From: Prevotellaceae bacterium
GTDB taxonomy: Bacteria; Bacteroidota; Bacteroidia; Bacteroidales; UBA932
Length of the DNA stretch: 29,723 nucleotides
Assembly (NCBI GenBank): GCA_031289895.1
Contig: JAITOP010000091.1
Location: 1-29,723, forward strand
Direction of reading: 5' to 3'
Shown here: positions 6,675-14,192 of the stretch, one piece after another
Layout: each line of letters begins with the position of its first letter
Position numbering within the stretch: the first letter of the stretch is position 1
The notes under the pieces: generated by a model
What the model was told of the DNA's origin: nothing
Databases searched by the model: none
Seen by the model: only the letters and a program-made list of their open reading frames with translations
Made by a program: the position numbers and the translations under genes

Positions 6675-8111
6675 TCATTCCGGTTCAAGTCCTGTATAGG
6701 AGAAACTTCCGCTTTCGGCGACAGGTGCGCCCGCCGCATCCCAAATAACCAGATTATCGCCTGTAAAACCTAATTTTCCGCTTGCATCTGTTACTGTTAC
6801 CGTGCTGCCTTCGCGTATGTAGAATTTATCGCTTCCTGAAATGTAATAACTTCCGCCATCTAATACAAAAAAGCCCAAGTCAACATAATAACCGTTGTTC
6901 ATTTGTCCTATTTCATTTGGACCGTCTTTTACAGGATAAGCGCCTGCCAGCGAAACGGCATCTTCTACCGTAATAAACTCAAAGTATGCCACAGCATTGC
7001 CGTTTATAAGAACTGTTACAGCGTTCAGCTGCGAGCCGGGAATAGGCACAGGAGCATAAGTTGCATCAGGATATGTAGCAGGTTTTGTTTTTGTTATTCT
7101 GTAAACAGGTTGAGGCGTTACTTCCTGATAATCGAAACTGCCGCGAGTGGCAAATACGCCAAAAGCAAATTGCGTACTTGGGTCTTGATTGCCAAGATTG
7201 CTGCCTGTAATGCCAAGCGTACCGTTATTGTCGGTAATGGTAATTGCACCTTCGCGGATAAACATTTTTATTTCGTTATCCAAATAATACGAAGGGGCTT
7301 CTGTTACAGGAATACCGGGTACACCAAACCAGCCTGCAATATCCATATAAACTCCCTGCGCAACAGCTCTTTCCAAAGCAGTAACCGCTTTTACCTGATA
7401 TGTTCCTGCCAGCGTTGTCGGGTTTTCTTCTGTTATCACATCAAGCACTGCTAATTCTATGCCTTCGGACAATACGGTAATTGTGTTTAATTGCGAACCT
7501 GTTATGGGAGTATAAGTTGTTCCGTCTGTAGTCCATGCGTAGGGTTTTGTTACTTTCAATTTATAAGTAAGCGATGGCGGGTCGGGTTCAAATACAATTG
7601 TGCCTGTGTAGTTTATTTTTACCATCGAGTTGTCTTCGAGCAATACCGTGCCTCTTATTGTATAGTTATCGTCGTTTTTGCCGACAGATAGAGTGCCGTC
7701 TGTTACTTTCAGTTTTTTCGACTCTGCACCGTTTGCGACATCAACCCAATAAGTTCCGCCGCCATTATAACCTTCAACATAATTGCCTACTCTTGCTGTT
7801 GATTGATTGGCAATTGTATAAGAGCCATCTCTAAGAAAATGGTTAAGACGGGGGCTTAAAAATTCTATAGTCAAATAACTTCCTGTGCCGGCATTGGGCG
7901 CGGTTAGTCCGCTTGTAGATACAATTAATGTAACTGTGCGGCTGCTTTCGTTTTTTTGCACATTTTGCAACAACAGGTTGCTTAGTGCATAATCTTCGGG
8001 GACGGGATATTTTCCGCTCATGTGGTCAATGGCATCATTTTCACATGCTGTAAATGTGCATATTACGGCTATTACTATTGTGCCTGCAAATAATTTTAAT
8101 ATATGTTTCAT
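6675..8111 (-). CDS. Three-module surface lipoprotein in SusE/SusF position
   Basis: This 478-residue lipoprotein probably binds glycan at the cell surface. The signal peptide ends CTFTAC with lipid-accepting Cys23. Three similar modules follow: about 40-178, 179-332 and 335-475. Modules 2 and 3 share clear landmarks: TGSQLNTITVL (204-214) and PGSQLNAVTVL (358-368), LAGTYQVK and LAGAYPVK, FIREG and YIREG, LGITG and LGFTG, and GSFDY and GSFSY at the end. Module 1 is more diverged but keeps a beta-rich pattern with LRDGSYTI and VTDGTLSV. I do not recognise a named domain family, and no catalytic motif is visible. Its place in the PUL behind susC, susD and an esterase is where glycan-binding SusE/SusF-type proteins usually lie, so substrate binding is inferred from position and architecture. 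Confidence 0.75.
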   Translation of the reverse strand: MKHILKLFAGTIVIAVICTFTACENDAIDHMSGKYPVPEDYALSNLLLQNVQKNESSRTVTLIVSTSGLTAPNAGTGSYLTIEFLSPRLNHFLRDGSYTIANQSTARVGNYVEGYNGGGTYWVDVANGAESKKLKVTDGTLSVGKNDDNYTIRGTVLLEDNSMVKINYTGTIVFEPDPPSLTYKLKVTKPYAWTTDGTTYTPITGSQLNTITVLSEGIELAVLDVITEENPTTLAGTYQVKAVTALERAVAQGVYMDIAGWFGVPGIPVTEAPSYYLDNEIKMFIREGAITITDNNGTLGITGSNLGNQDPSTQFAFGVFATRGSFDYQEVTPQPVYRITKTKPATYPDATYAPVPIPGSQLNAVTVLINGNAVAYFEFITVEDAVSLAGAYPVKDGPNEIGQMNNGYYVDLGFFVLDGGSYYISGSDKFYIREGSTVTVTDASGKLGFTGDNLVIWDAAGAPVAESGSFSYTGLEPE

Positions 8112-8238
8112 TGTCTTAAATTTTATTTTAGTGATAAAAAAATAAATTGTTTATAAAAGATTGAGATAATCTCTAACGGATTTTTTTTTGTCATCACTTA
8201 ATTATTAATTATTATTTTTAATTTTTTTATAAAAATTG

Positions 8239-9084
8239 TTATTTCAAATATTTTCCAATACGTTCCAAAGCCATTGGCAGAGCTTCTTTCCAAAAAGTCC
8301 AATCGTGCGAACCCGAACGTTCTATGTATTCGTGTTCAAAATTTAATTGCAAAAGTGCATTGTGAGTATTTACATTTGACGTGTAAACCAGAGCATCCAA
8401 ATTACCGCAATCCATTGTATAATCGGGCAACGATGCGTAATTACTGCCGTATGATGCGATAATTGCTGCAACCAATGGCGTAGCAGGGCTACCAATGCCT
8501 TCAACCGCGCCGCTCATTGAATAACAATAAGCGAATTTTTCGGGATATTTGAAGGCATGATATGACGCTCCGTAACCACCCATCGAAAGCCCTGCAATAA
8601 ATCTTGTCGATTTTGTTGTTTTTATACGATAATGATTTTCTATATACGGTATAAATTCTTCTTCGAAATATGTTTCGTATTTTAATGTTTGCTGATAATT
8701 GTTAACATAAAAAGTAACCAAAGCATCGGGCATTACTACAATTATTTCGGGAATAATTTTGTTGTTTATTGCGTGCTGAACAAGTTCTTTTGCACTTCCC
8801 TTTGTACGCCACGACGTATTATCATCGCCCATGCCGTGAAGTAAATAAAGCACGGGATACGATTTTTCGGTTTCTGTTGTGTAATTTGATGGAAGTATGA
8901 TGTCATATTTTATATCACGCCCCAATATTGAACTGTGTATCACCTGATTAGCCTCAACGATAACATCGCCCGAAATTATCGACGGTGTTTTTTTCTCATT
9001 CTGACAAGCCGCAACCGCAACTATTAGTACAATAATAGTTGTAAGTCGTAAGTTGTAAGTCATAAGTCGTAAGTTGTAAGTCAT
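8239..9084 (-). CDS. CE1-type esterase, lipoprotein; start lies in heptamer repeats
   Basis: This serine esterase of 281 residues is the first enzyme after susD. The triad is Ser167 in GLSMGG, Asp230 in CGNLDAL and His260 in SGSHDW; YPVLYLLHGMGDD is the oxyanion segment. A lipoprotein signal (TTIIVLIVAVAAC, Cys27) suggests outer-membrane anchoring, unlike the two soluble CE1 enzymes downstream. The first 16 residues, MTYNLRLMTYNLRLTT, are encoded entirely by TATGACT/TACAACT/TACGACT heptamers. ATGs occur at 9119, 9084 and 9063. The first is out of frame and soon hits TGA; the others are in frame 21 bases apart. Starting at 9063 gives a 20-residue signal peptide (274-residue protein), an equally good choice. 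No ATG exists between the repeats and the lipobox, so the repeat must provide the start. The 127 bases before the next gene are AT-rich with no clear signal. Confidence 0.88.
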   Translation of the reverse strand: MTYNLRLMTYNLRLTTIIVLIVAVAACQNEKKTPSIISGDVIVEANQVIHSSILGRDIKYDIILPSNYTTETEKSYPVLYLLHGMGDDNTSWRTKGSAKELVQHAINNKIIPEIIVVMPDALVTFYVNNYQQTLKYETYFEEEFIPYIENHYRIKTTKSTRFIAGLSMGGYGASYHAFKYPEKFAYCYSMSGAVEGIGSPATPLVAAIIASYGSNYASLPDYTMDCGNLDALVYTSNVNTHNALLQLNFEHEYIERSGSHDWTFWKEALPMALERIGKYLK

Positions 9085-9173
9085 AAGTTGTAAGTTGTAA
9101 GTCGTAAGTTGTAAGTCATAAGTATCTTCATCTCAAATTTCACTTTTAATTCTTAATTCTTAATTCTTAATTC
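9037..9173 (-). repeat. Heptanucleotide array overlapping a gene start
   Basis: Read on the minus strand, four GAATTAA words at 9146-9173 are followed, after a short gap, by twelve words at 9037-9120: TATGACT, TACAACT, TACGACT, TACAACT, TACAACT, TATGACT, TACAACT, TACGACT, TATGACT, TACAACT, TACGACT, TACAACT. The last seven words encode the N-terminus of the lipoprotein esterase. TATGACT words carry the ATG codons. Confidence 0.92.
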
Positions 9174-9180
9174 AAAAGGT

Positions 9181-10737
9181 TTACCATCCTGTATTTTGTG
9201 TAATATTCGGATTTAATGTAAGTTCCGTTTGCGGGAAAGGCAACAGCCAATGTTTACTTGTTTTAAATCCTGCTGCATCGCCTGTGTTGTATTGCACCCA
9301 TCTTATTGTTGCGCTTGATTGAAACCAAGGCGTGTTTTTACCTTGATTTACCATTTTGTCGGCAATTTTCCATCGCAACATATCCTGATAGCGTACACAT
9401 TCGCCACAAAGTTCGAGACGTTTTTCGAGCATTAAATCATCCATTGTTACGCTTGCTTTCGATGCAAGATGAGCGCGGGTTCTTACTCTATTTACATATT
9501 CTGTTGCTTTTGATGCCGTACCGCCTTTGATATGCGCTTCAGCAGCCAATAACAATACTTCGGCAAAACGCATTATACGAACATTGTTGTGACTATCCAT
9601 CCATCCTCCTGTATTCAATTCGCCTTTTACTTTACGTGTTTTCCACATAAAATATCCTTCGTGTCCATACAGTTCGTTACCTGCAATAATTTGGTCACCA
9701 TTTGCTTTAACTTGGTCGTATGTTTTCATGGTTTCAGTTAATCGATAGCCGTTTGCGCCTTCAACAGATACAAATGCGTCGTACAATTCTTTTTGAGGAT
9801 TACAAAATCCCCATGTTCCGTTATAAATGTCTGATGTAATAGTCATTTTATCTGTTCGCCAGCCTGTCATTGCAAACACTAAATTAATAACTGCTGCGTT
9901 GTTTGGGTCGTTCAAATAATTAAGTTCAAATACCGATTCGCAATTATTTTCATCTGTGAATTGCAGCATATCTCCGTAGTTGCCTGTAAACAAATCGTAT
10001 TTATTTGAAGTAATAGCATCATCGAGAACGGTAACAGCACTACCATATTTTTCCTGAAATATATATGCTTTTCCAAGTAATGCCTGTGCAAATTGTTTGG
10101 TTATTCTGTAAGAAGAATTATCGTTTGCATTTGATTTTTCGCGTAATGCGCCTGATGATATAGCTTCGGTTAAATCTGTTTCAACAAGTTCCCACAATAA
10201 TGCTGGGTCGCCATTTGGTTGTCGGTATTCTGCAGGCTGTAATGTATGGTCAACAAACGGAGGCGTTCCCCACATCGAAATTAAATCAATATAAGCAAAT
10301 GCGCGAAAAACTTTTGCTTCGGCGCGTGTGCGTTTTTGAATGGACGATTCGTCGGGAACATTTTCCAGAATTAAATTTGAGCGATAAATTACTCCGTAAA
10401 AATTTTGAAAAGCATCACGCATATAAGGATGTTCGGCATCGAATGTGTATTCATTTAGTTTTTCATTTTCGCCGTTATCACCGCGTCCGCCGCCGCCACT
10501 CCAAAAATCATCCGAAAGTAAATTTTTCAAGAAAAAGATGTTGTAATATGTTCCTGAATTAGAATAATACAGATATACTGTTGTAATTGCCTGTTCGGCA
10601 TCCTCATCTGTTTTGTAAAATGTTTCTATCGACTTAACGCCGTGCTGTTCGGTATCAAGCATATTTTCGCATGAAATCAGCGAAAGCGATACCATTGCAA
10701 CAAAACTTATTATTATATTTTTTACTGTTGTTTTCAT
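9181..10737 (-). CDS. SusD/RagB-family glycan-binding lipoprotein
   Basis: SusD-like proteins cap the SusC channel outside the cell and bind the glycan. I start at 10737 (MKTTVKNIII) rather than at an upstream ATG, since it gives a standard lipoprotein signal ending SLISC with Cys23; the product has 518 residues, normal for the family. Family landmarks include TFYKTDEDAEQAITTVY near the N-terminus, AEAKVFRAFAYIDLISMWG in the TPR-like helical part, NNVRIMRFAEVLLLAAEAH and TEYVNRVRTRAHL toward the C-terminus, and the terminal LLPFPQTELTLNPNITQNTGW-like tail. A glycine-rich loop (SGGGGRGDNGE) near residue 80 may be surface exposed. It follows susC by 37 bases and precedes the lipoprotein esterase by 96 bases, most of which is heptamer array. 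Confidence 0.95.
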   Translation of the reverse strand: MKTTVKNIIISFVAMVSLSLISCENMLDTEQHGVKSIETFYKTDEDAEQAITTVYLYYSNSGTYYNIFFLKNLLSDDFWSGGGGRGDNGENEKLNEYTFDAEHPYMRDAFQNFYGVIYRSNLILENVPDESSIQKRTRAEAKVFRAFAYIDLISMWGTPPFVDHTLQPAEYRQPNGDPALLWELVETDLTEAISSGALREKSNANDNSSYRITKQFAQALLGKAYIFQEKYGSAVTVLDDAITSNKYDLFTGNYGDMLQFTDENNCESVFELNYLNDPNNAAVINLVFAMTGWRTDKMTITSDIYNGTWGFCNPQKELYDAFVSVEGANGYRLTETMKTYDQVKANGDQIIAGNELYGHEGYFMWKTRKVKGELNTGGWMDSHNNVRIMRFAEVLLLAAEAHIKGGTASKATEYVNRVRTRAHLASKASVTMDDLMLEKRLELCGECVRYQDMLRWKIADKMVNQGKNTPWFQSSATIRWVQYNTGDAAGFKTSKHWLLPFPQTELTLNPNITQNTGW

Positions 10738-10774
10738 CTCTTTTATATTATTATAAATTAATTTATTATACATA

Positions 10775-13700
10775 TTAGAAAGTTATGTTTATTCCAAATA
10801 CCACTTTCTTTGACGAAGGATAATAACCTCTGTCAACTCCAAATCCTGAGCCTTGCCCAACAGTTTCGGGGTCGAAACCCGGATATGATGTAAAAGTAAC
10901 GAAATCGTCGAGAGAACAATATACGCGGGCATTGCTTATTGCTATTTTGCTTAGCAAAGATTTAGGAAGTGAGTATCCCAACTGAATTTGTTTGATTTTG
11001 AAATACGAGCCATCATATATTTCTGAATCGCTTAGCCAATATCTGTCAATATCGGTAGCACCCGGACGGGGACGAGAAGCGGTTGTGTTTGTCGGCGTCC
11101 AACGGTCGTCGTAAAATTCTCTAAGCATGTTTGCTTGCAAGCGGTCGCCACGATTTATGCACAGAAAAATATCGTTGCCGTAAGAGCCAGTTCCGAATAC
11201 AGTAAGGTCAAATCCTTTCCATCCAGCCTGTAATGTTATTCCGTAAGTAAAATCGGGAATAGGGCTGCCAATCATTGTTTTGTCCAAATCGTTAATAGTT
11301 CCGTCTTTGTCTATGTCTTCAAAAACAGGGTCGCCTGTTGCGGCATCAATACCTTTTACTTTATATCCGCGAAAATACCATGCAGGATAACCTTTTTCGA
11401 ATACAGTAATTCCGTTGGTAGTGTGAAAACTTGCACCGTCCAATCGCGCTACCGATTCGTGAATATAAGTTACTTCATTTTTAAGAGTAGCAATATTACC
11501 GCGTATGTTGTAGAAGAAATCGCCTATTTTGTCGCGCCAGCCGAGTTCTATTTCAATACCGCTGTTTTCTATATTTCCTGCATTTAAAGGGGATGGGGTA
11601 TTTCCAACGATAGTAGAAACAGTAATGCCGCTAATAATAAGGTCTTTTGTTTTTTTATTAAAATAATCGAAACTTAAAGTAAGGCGGTCTTTTAAGAAAC
11701 GAGCGTCAAAACCAAAGTCAAGTTGTTCAGACTTTTCCCATCCTAATCCGGGATTTCCTAAAGTTGTAGGAACAGAGCCGGTATTATATATAAAATCATT
11801 TGTAAAAGCATACGAACCAGAAGATGCTATGCTTGTTTTGTATAAAAAGTTACTTAAACTTCCAAAAGAGCCGTTTTCTCCCCAACTTGCACGAATTTTC
11901 AAAAATGAAATTTTATTGCGTAGCGGTTTCATAAATTCTTCGTTAGAAACTGTCCATCCTGCCGACACAGCGGGGAAATATCCGTGACGGTTGTTAGAAG
12001 ACAGTTTAGAAAGATCAGCTGCATCATTACGTAACGATACTTGTAAAAAATATTTGTTATCATAATCGTATGTAACACGTCCGAATACAGAAAAAAAAGC
12101 GATTTTAGTTTCTTCACCGCCACTTAAATTTCGAGTAGCGCCGGGAGTAGCATAACCAAAATAAGCAAAAAGCGGATTTTCTTCTATAAAACCTAAATCA
12201 CTTGCACTGCCATATATACTGCCCGTAACGCCGAAGTTGACTTCTTGGCGCACCGAAGTACCAATCATAGCATTAACATTATGTTTGCCAAATTTTTTGG
12301 TATAGTTGGCAAAGTTTTCCCATTGATAAGAAACAGGAACACTTGAGCTTGCACTTACCGACATATTATCCTGTTTTGTAGTAGGATTTACATAATAGCG
12401 TTTGTTGTAAGCATAATAGTTTATTCCTGAAAGTCTGTAAGCAAAGCGCGAGGTAATAACCAATTCTTTTATAGGTTTTAGATTGGCAAATACAACGCCG
12501 TTTACATTAAAGCCTTTGGTTTTCGAAGAACTCCGGTCGCGCATAATGTAAGGGTTCACTTGGTCGGCTATCTGAAATGCCGAAGTTGCATAATAGTTTC
12601 CTTTTTCGTCCTGCAAAAATTTATATCCCGCAGCCATATCATTTATCATGTGAGAAGGCAATTCATTTGGCGCATAAGTAACAGGAGTAAGCGGGTCTAA
12701 CTGCAAAACAGCCATAAGCAAACTGCCGTATTCAGAGCCTTCGACAACCGATTTTCGTCTAAAATATTCAATCTGATTATTTGTTCCTACTTCAAGCCAA
12801 GGTTTAATTTTATAAGTAGCATTAATTGTGCCTGTATAGCGTTGATAAACATCGGCATCGCCTACAATATATCCGTTGTTATCCAAATACGAAAGCGACA
12901 GATAATAATTGCTTGCCGAGTTTCCGCCCTTAAATGCAAGATTATGGCGCGTCATTACAGAATTTTCAAATGCTGCTTTACTCCAGTCGGTATTGGTTTT
13001 GAAATCCCAGTTTTGCATAATTTTATCCATAGGAATATAGTTTGCTTCGGTCATAAAATCAATGTATTGTTCCGAATTCAATACTTTTGGAATACGCGAA
13101 ATAGATTGAATTGTGGTTTGAAAATCATAACTGATTGATGTTTTACCTGCTGCACCTTTTTTTGTTGTAATCAAAACAACTCCGTTACCAGCCTGAATAC
13201 CATAAATAGCAGCCGATGCAGCATCTTTAAGCAGTTCCATAGATTCGATATCGTTAGGGTCGATACCACCAATATCACCGGCAATGCGTCCGTCAACGAC
13301 AAACAAAGGTTCGCTTGAATAATTTGAACTTAATCCGCGAATACGCATACTTGGCGACGAACCCGGAGCAGCCGAGCCTTGTATAATCTGCACGCCTGCT
13401 GTTTTTCCCTGCAAAGCCTGTTCGGGGCGAGTGATTGTGCGGTTCTCCATGTCTTCGGATTTCACCTGCGAAATTGAGCCTGTTACAGAACTTTTTTTCT
13501 GCACGCCATAACCGATTACAACAGTTTCGTCAATTTCCAAAACATCTTCATTTAAAATAACGGTTAATCCGTTGATTGCCTCTCGTTCCTGAGTTTTATA
13601 CCCAACGTACGAGAAAACAAGAATAGTGCCTTGATTTACGGAAATACTGAATTTCCCTTCAAGGTCGGTAGTTGCTGCGTTCATAACACCTTTTTCGATT

Positions 13701-13855
13701 ACACTTACGCCAACCAATGGTTCATTACGCTGGTCGGTAACAGTTCCGGCTATCTTTATTTTGTTTTGCGCAAACATAAAAGATACACACATCAAAAAAA
13801 GGAAAACAAACGCCGTCCATCTTTTTACTTGATTTTCATTCATAAAATTTTTCAT
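10775..13855 (-). CDS. SusC/RagA-family TonB-dependent outer-membrane transporter
   Basis: This 1026-residue barrel imports oligosaccharides with TonB energy. I start at 13855 (MKNFMNENQVKRW); a longer frame from 13909 adds 18 residues before the signal peptide and is unlikely, and 13843 is also possible. Signal peptide 1-30 ends MFAQ. A carboxypeptidase-regulatory-like domain (about 33-105) has IAGTVTDQRNEPLVGVSV. The signature DETVVIGYG (109-117), usual at the plug start, is followed by the plug with MRIRGLSSN and LFVVDGR. The barrel ends in FGINITF, the expected C-terminal aromatic. It is the first gene of the PUL and diverges from the HTCS gene with 317 bases between the start codons. No TAnnTTTG box was found ahead of it, consistent with activation by the HTCS, though that is inference. 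Confidence 0.95.
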   Translation of the reverse strand: MKNFMNENQVKRWTAFVFLFLMCVSFMFAQNKIKIAGTVTDQRNEPLVGVSVIEKGVMNAATTDLEGKFSISVNQGTILVFSYVGYKTQEREAINGLTVILNEDVLEIDETVVIGYGVQKKSSVTGSISQVKSEDMENRTITRPEQALQGKTAGVQIIQGSAAPGSSPSMRIRGLSSNYSSEPLFVVDGRIAGDIGGIDPNDIESMELLKDAASAAIYGIQAGNGVVLITTKKGAAGKTSISYDFQTTIQSISRIPKVLNSEQYIDFMTEANYIPMDKIMQNWDFKTNTDWSKAAFENSVMTRHNLAFKGGNSASNYYLSLSYLDNNGYIVGDADVYQRYTGTINATYKIKPWLEVGTNNQIEYFRRKSVVEGSEYGSLLMAVLQLDPLTPVTYAPNELPSHMINDMAAGYKFLQDEKGNYYATSAFQIADQVNPYIMRDRSSSKTKGFNVNGVVFANLKPIKELVITSRFAYRLSGINYYAYNKRYYVNPTTKQDNMSVSASSSVPVSYQWENFANYTKKFGKHNVNAMIGTSVRQEVNFGVTGSIYGSASDLGFIEENPLFAYFGYATPGATRNLSGGEETKIAFFSVFGRVTYDYDNKYFLQVSLRNDAADLSKLSSNNRHGYFPAVSAGWTVSNEEFMKPLRNKISFLKIRASWGENGSFGSLSNFLYKTSIASSGSYAFTNDFIYNTGSVPTTLGNPGLGWEKSEQLDFGFDARFLKDRLTLSFDYFNKKTKDLIISGITVSTIVGNTPSPLNAGNIENSGIEIELGWRDKIGDFFYNIRGNIATLKNEVTYIHESVARLDGASFHTTNGITVFEKGYPAWYFRGYKVKGIDAATGDPVFEDIDKDGTINDLDKTMIGSPIPDFTYGITLQAGWKGFDLTVFGTGSYGNDIFLCINRGDRLQANMLREFYDDRWTPTNTTASRPRPGATDIDRYWLSDSEIYDGSYFKIKQIQLGYSLPKSLLSKIAISNARVYCSLDDFVTFTSYPGFDPETVGQGSGFGVDRGYYPSSKKVVFGINITF

Positions 13856-13909
13856 TTTAAAATTTACTATAAGGTTAATGTTAAATTCATTTAAATTTTC
13901 ACAATGCAA

Positions 13910-14136
13910 ATTAATGGATTATTTACCACGTATATTTGTTAATTTGTATAAAAGTTTTGCTTATTTGTAAAAATGATTGTTCTAAATGTTCAAATGTTTT
14001 CGTATTTGTTCAAAAGGGAGTTTTTTAACAGTTTCGGTTGAAATAGTTTGGGGAGAAAGGTGTAAATTTGCAGGGAGGTTCATACTCTTAAGTATCTTAA
14101 GATTCTTAAGAAACTTAAGTATCTTAAGAAATAATC
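13910..14136. promoter_or_regulatory. Divergent PUL control region between susC and HTCS genes
   Basis: This non-coding stretch should hold the HTCS operator and both promoters. On the plus strand TAAATTTG at 14063-14070 fits the -7 box for the HTCS gene, but only a weak GTTG (14037-14040) stands upstream. On the minus strand TTAATTTG near 13908-13915 is one base off consensus. The sequence 13975-14015 is rich in TTTGTTCAAA-like words. No convincing operator repeat could be fixed by eye. Confidence 0.4.
14087..14128 (+). repeat. Five CTTAAG palindromes at 9-base spacing
   Basis: CTTAAG occurs at 14087, 14096, 14105, 14114 and 14123, each separated by three bases (TAT, ATT, AAA, TAT). It lies between the candidate -7 box and the HTCS start, so in the 5' leader. 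Stacked palindromes on one near-helical face could be an operator, or this could be another simple-sequence array. Confidence 0.8.
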
Positions 14137-14192
14137 AAATACAGAATACAGAATACAGAATACAAAGCACTTATGACATACAATTTAGGATT
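14137..14192 (+). repeat. Heptanucleotide array running into the HTCS start
   Basis: Eight in-register words: AAATACA, GAATACA three times, AAGCACT, TATGACA, TACAATT, TAGGATT. The sixth word carries the start codon of the HTCS gene and the following words encode its first residues MTYNLG. The words decay toward the gene, as if the array were being adapted to coding sequence. Confidence 0.75.

Noticed and set aside
8160..8200. Remnant of the 6406 palindromic element (TCTCTAACGGATTTTT)
   Set aside because: The similarity to the right end of that element is limited to about 15 bases in AT-rich sequence, too little to claim.
10738..10773. Longer SusD start at 10773, and likewise SusC at 13909
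   Set aside because: The extra residues precede complete signal peptides and are encoded by AT-rich leader sequence, so the inner ATGs were used.
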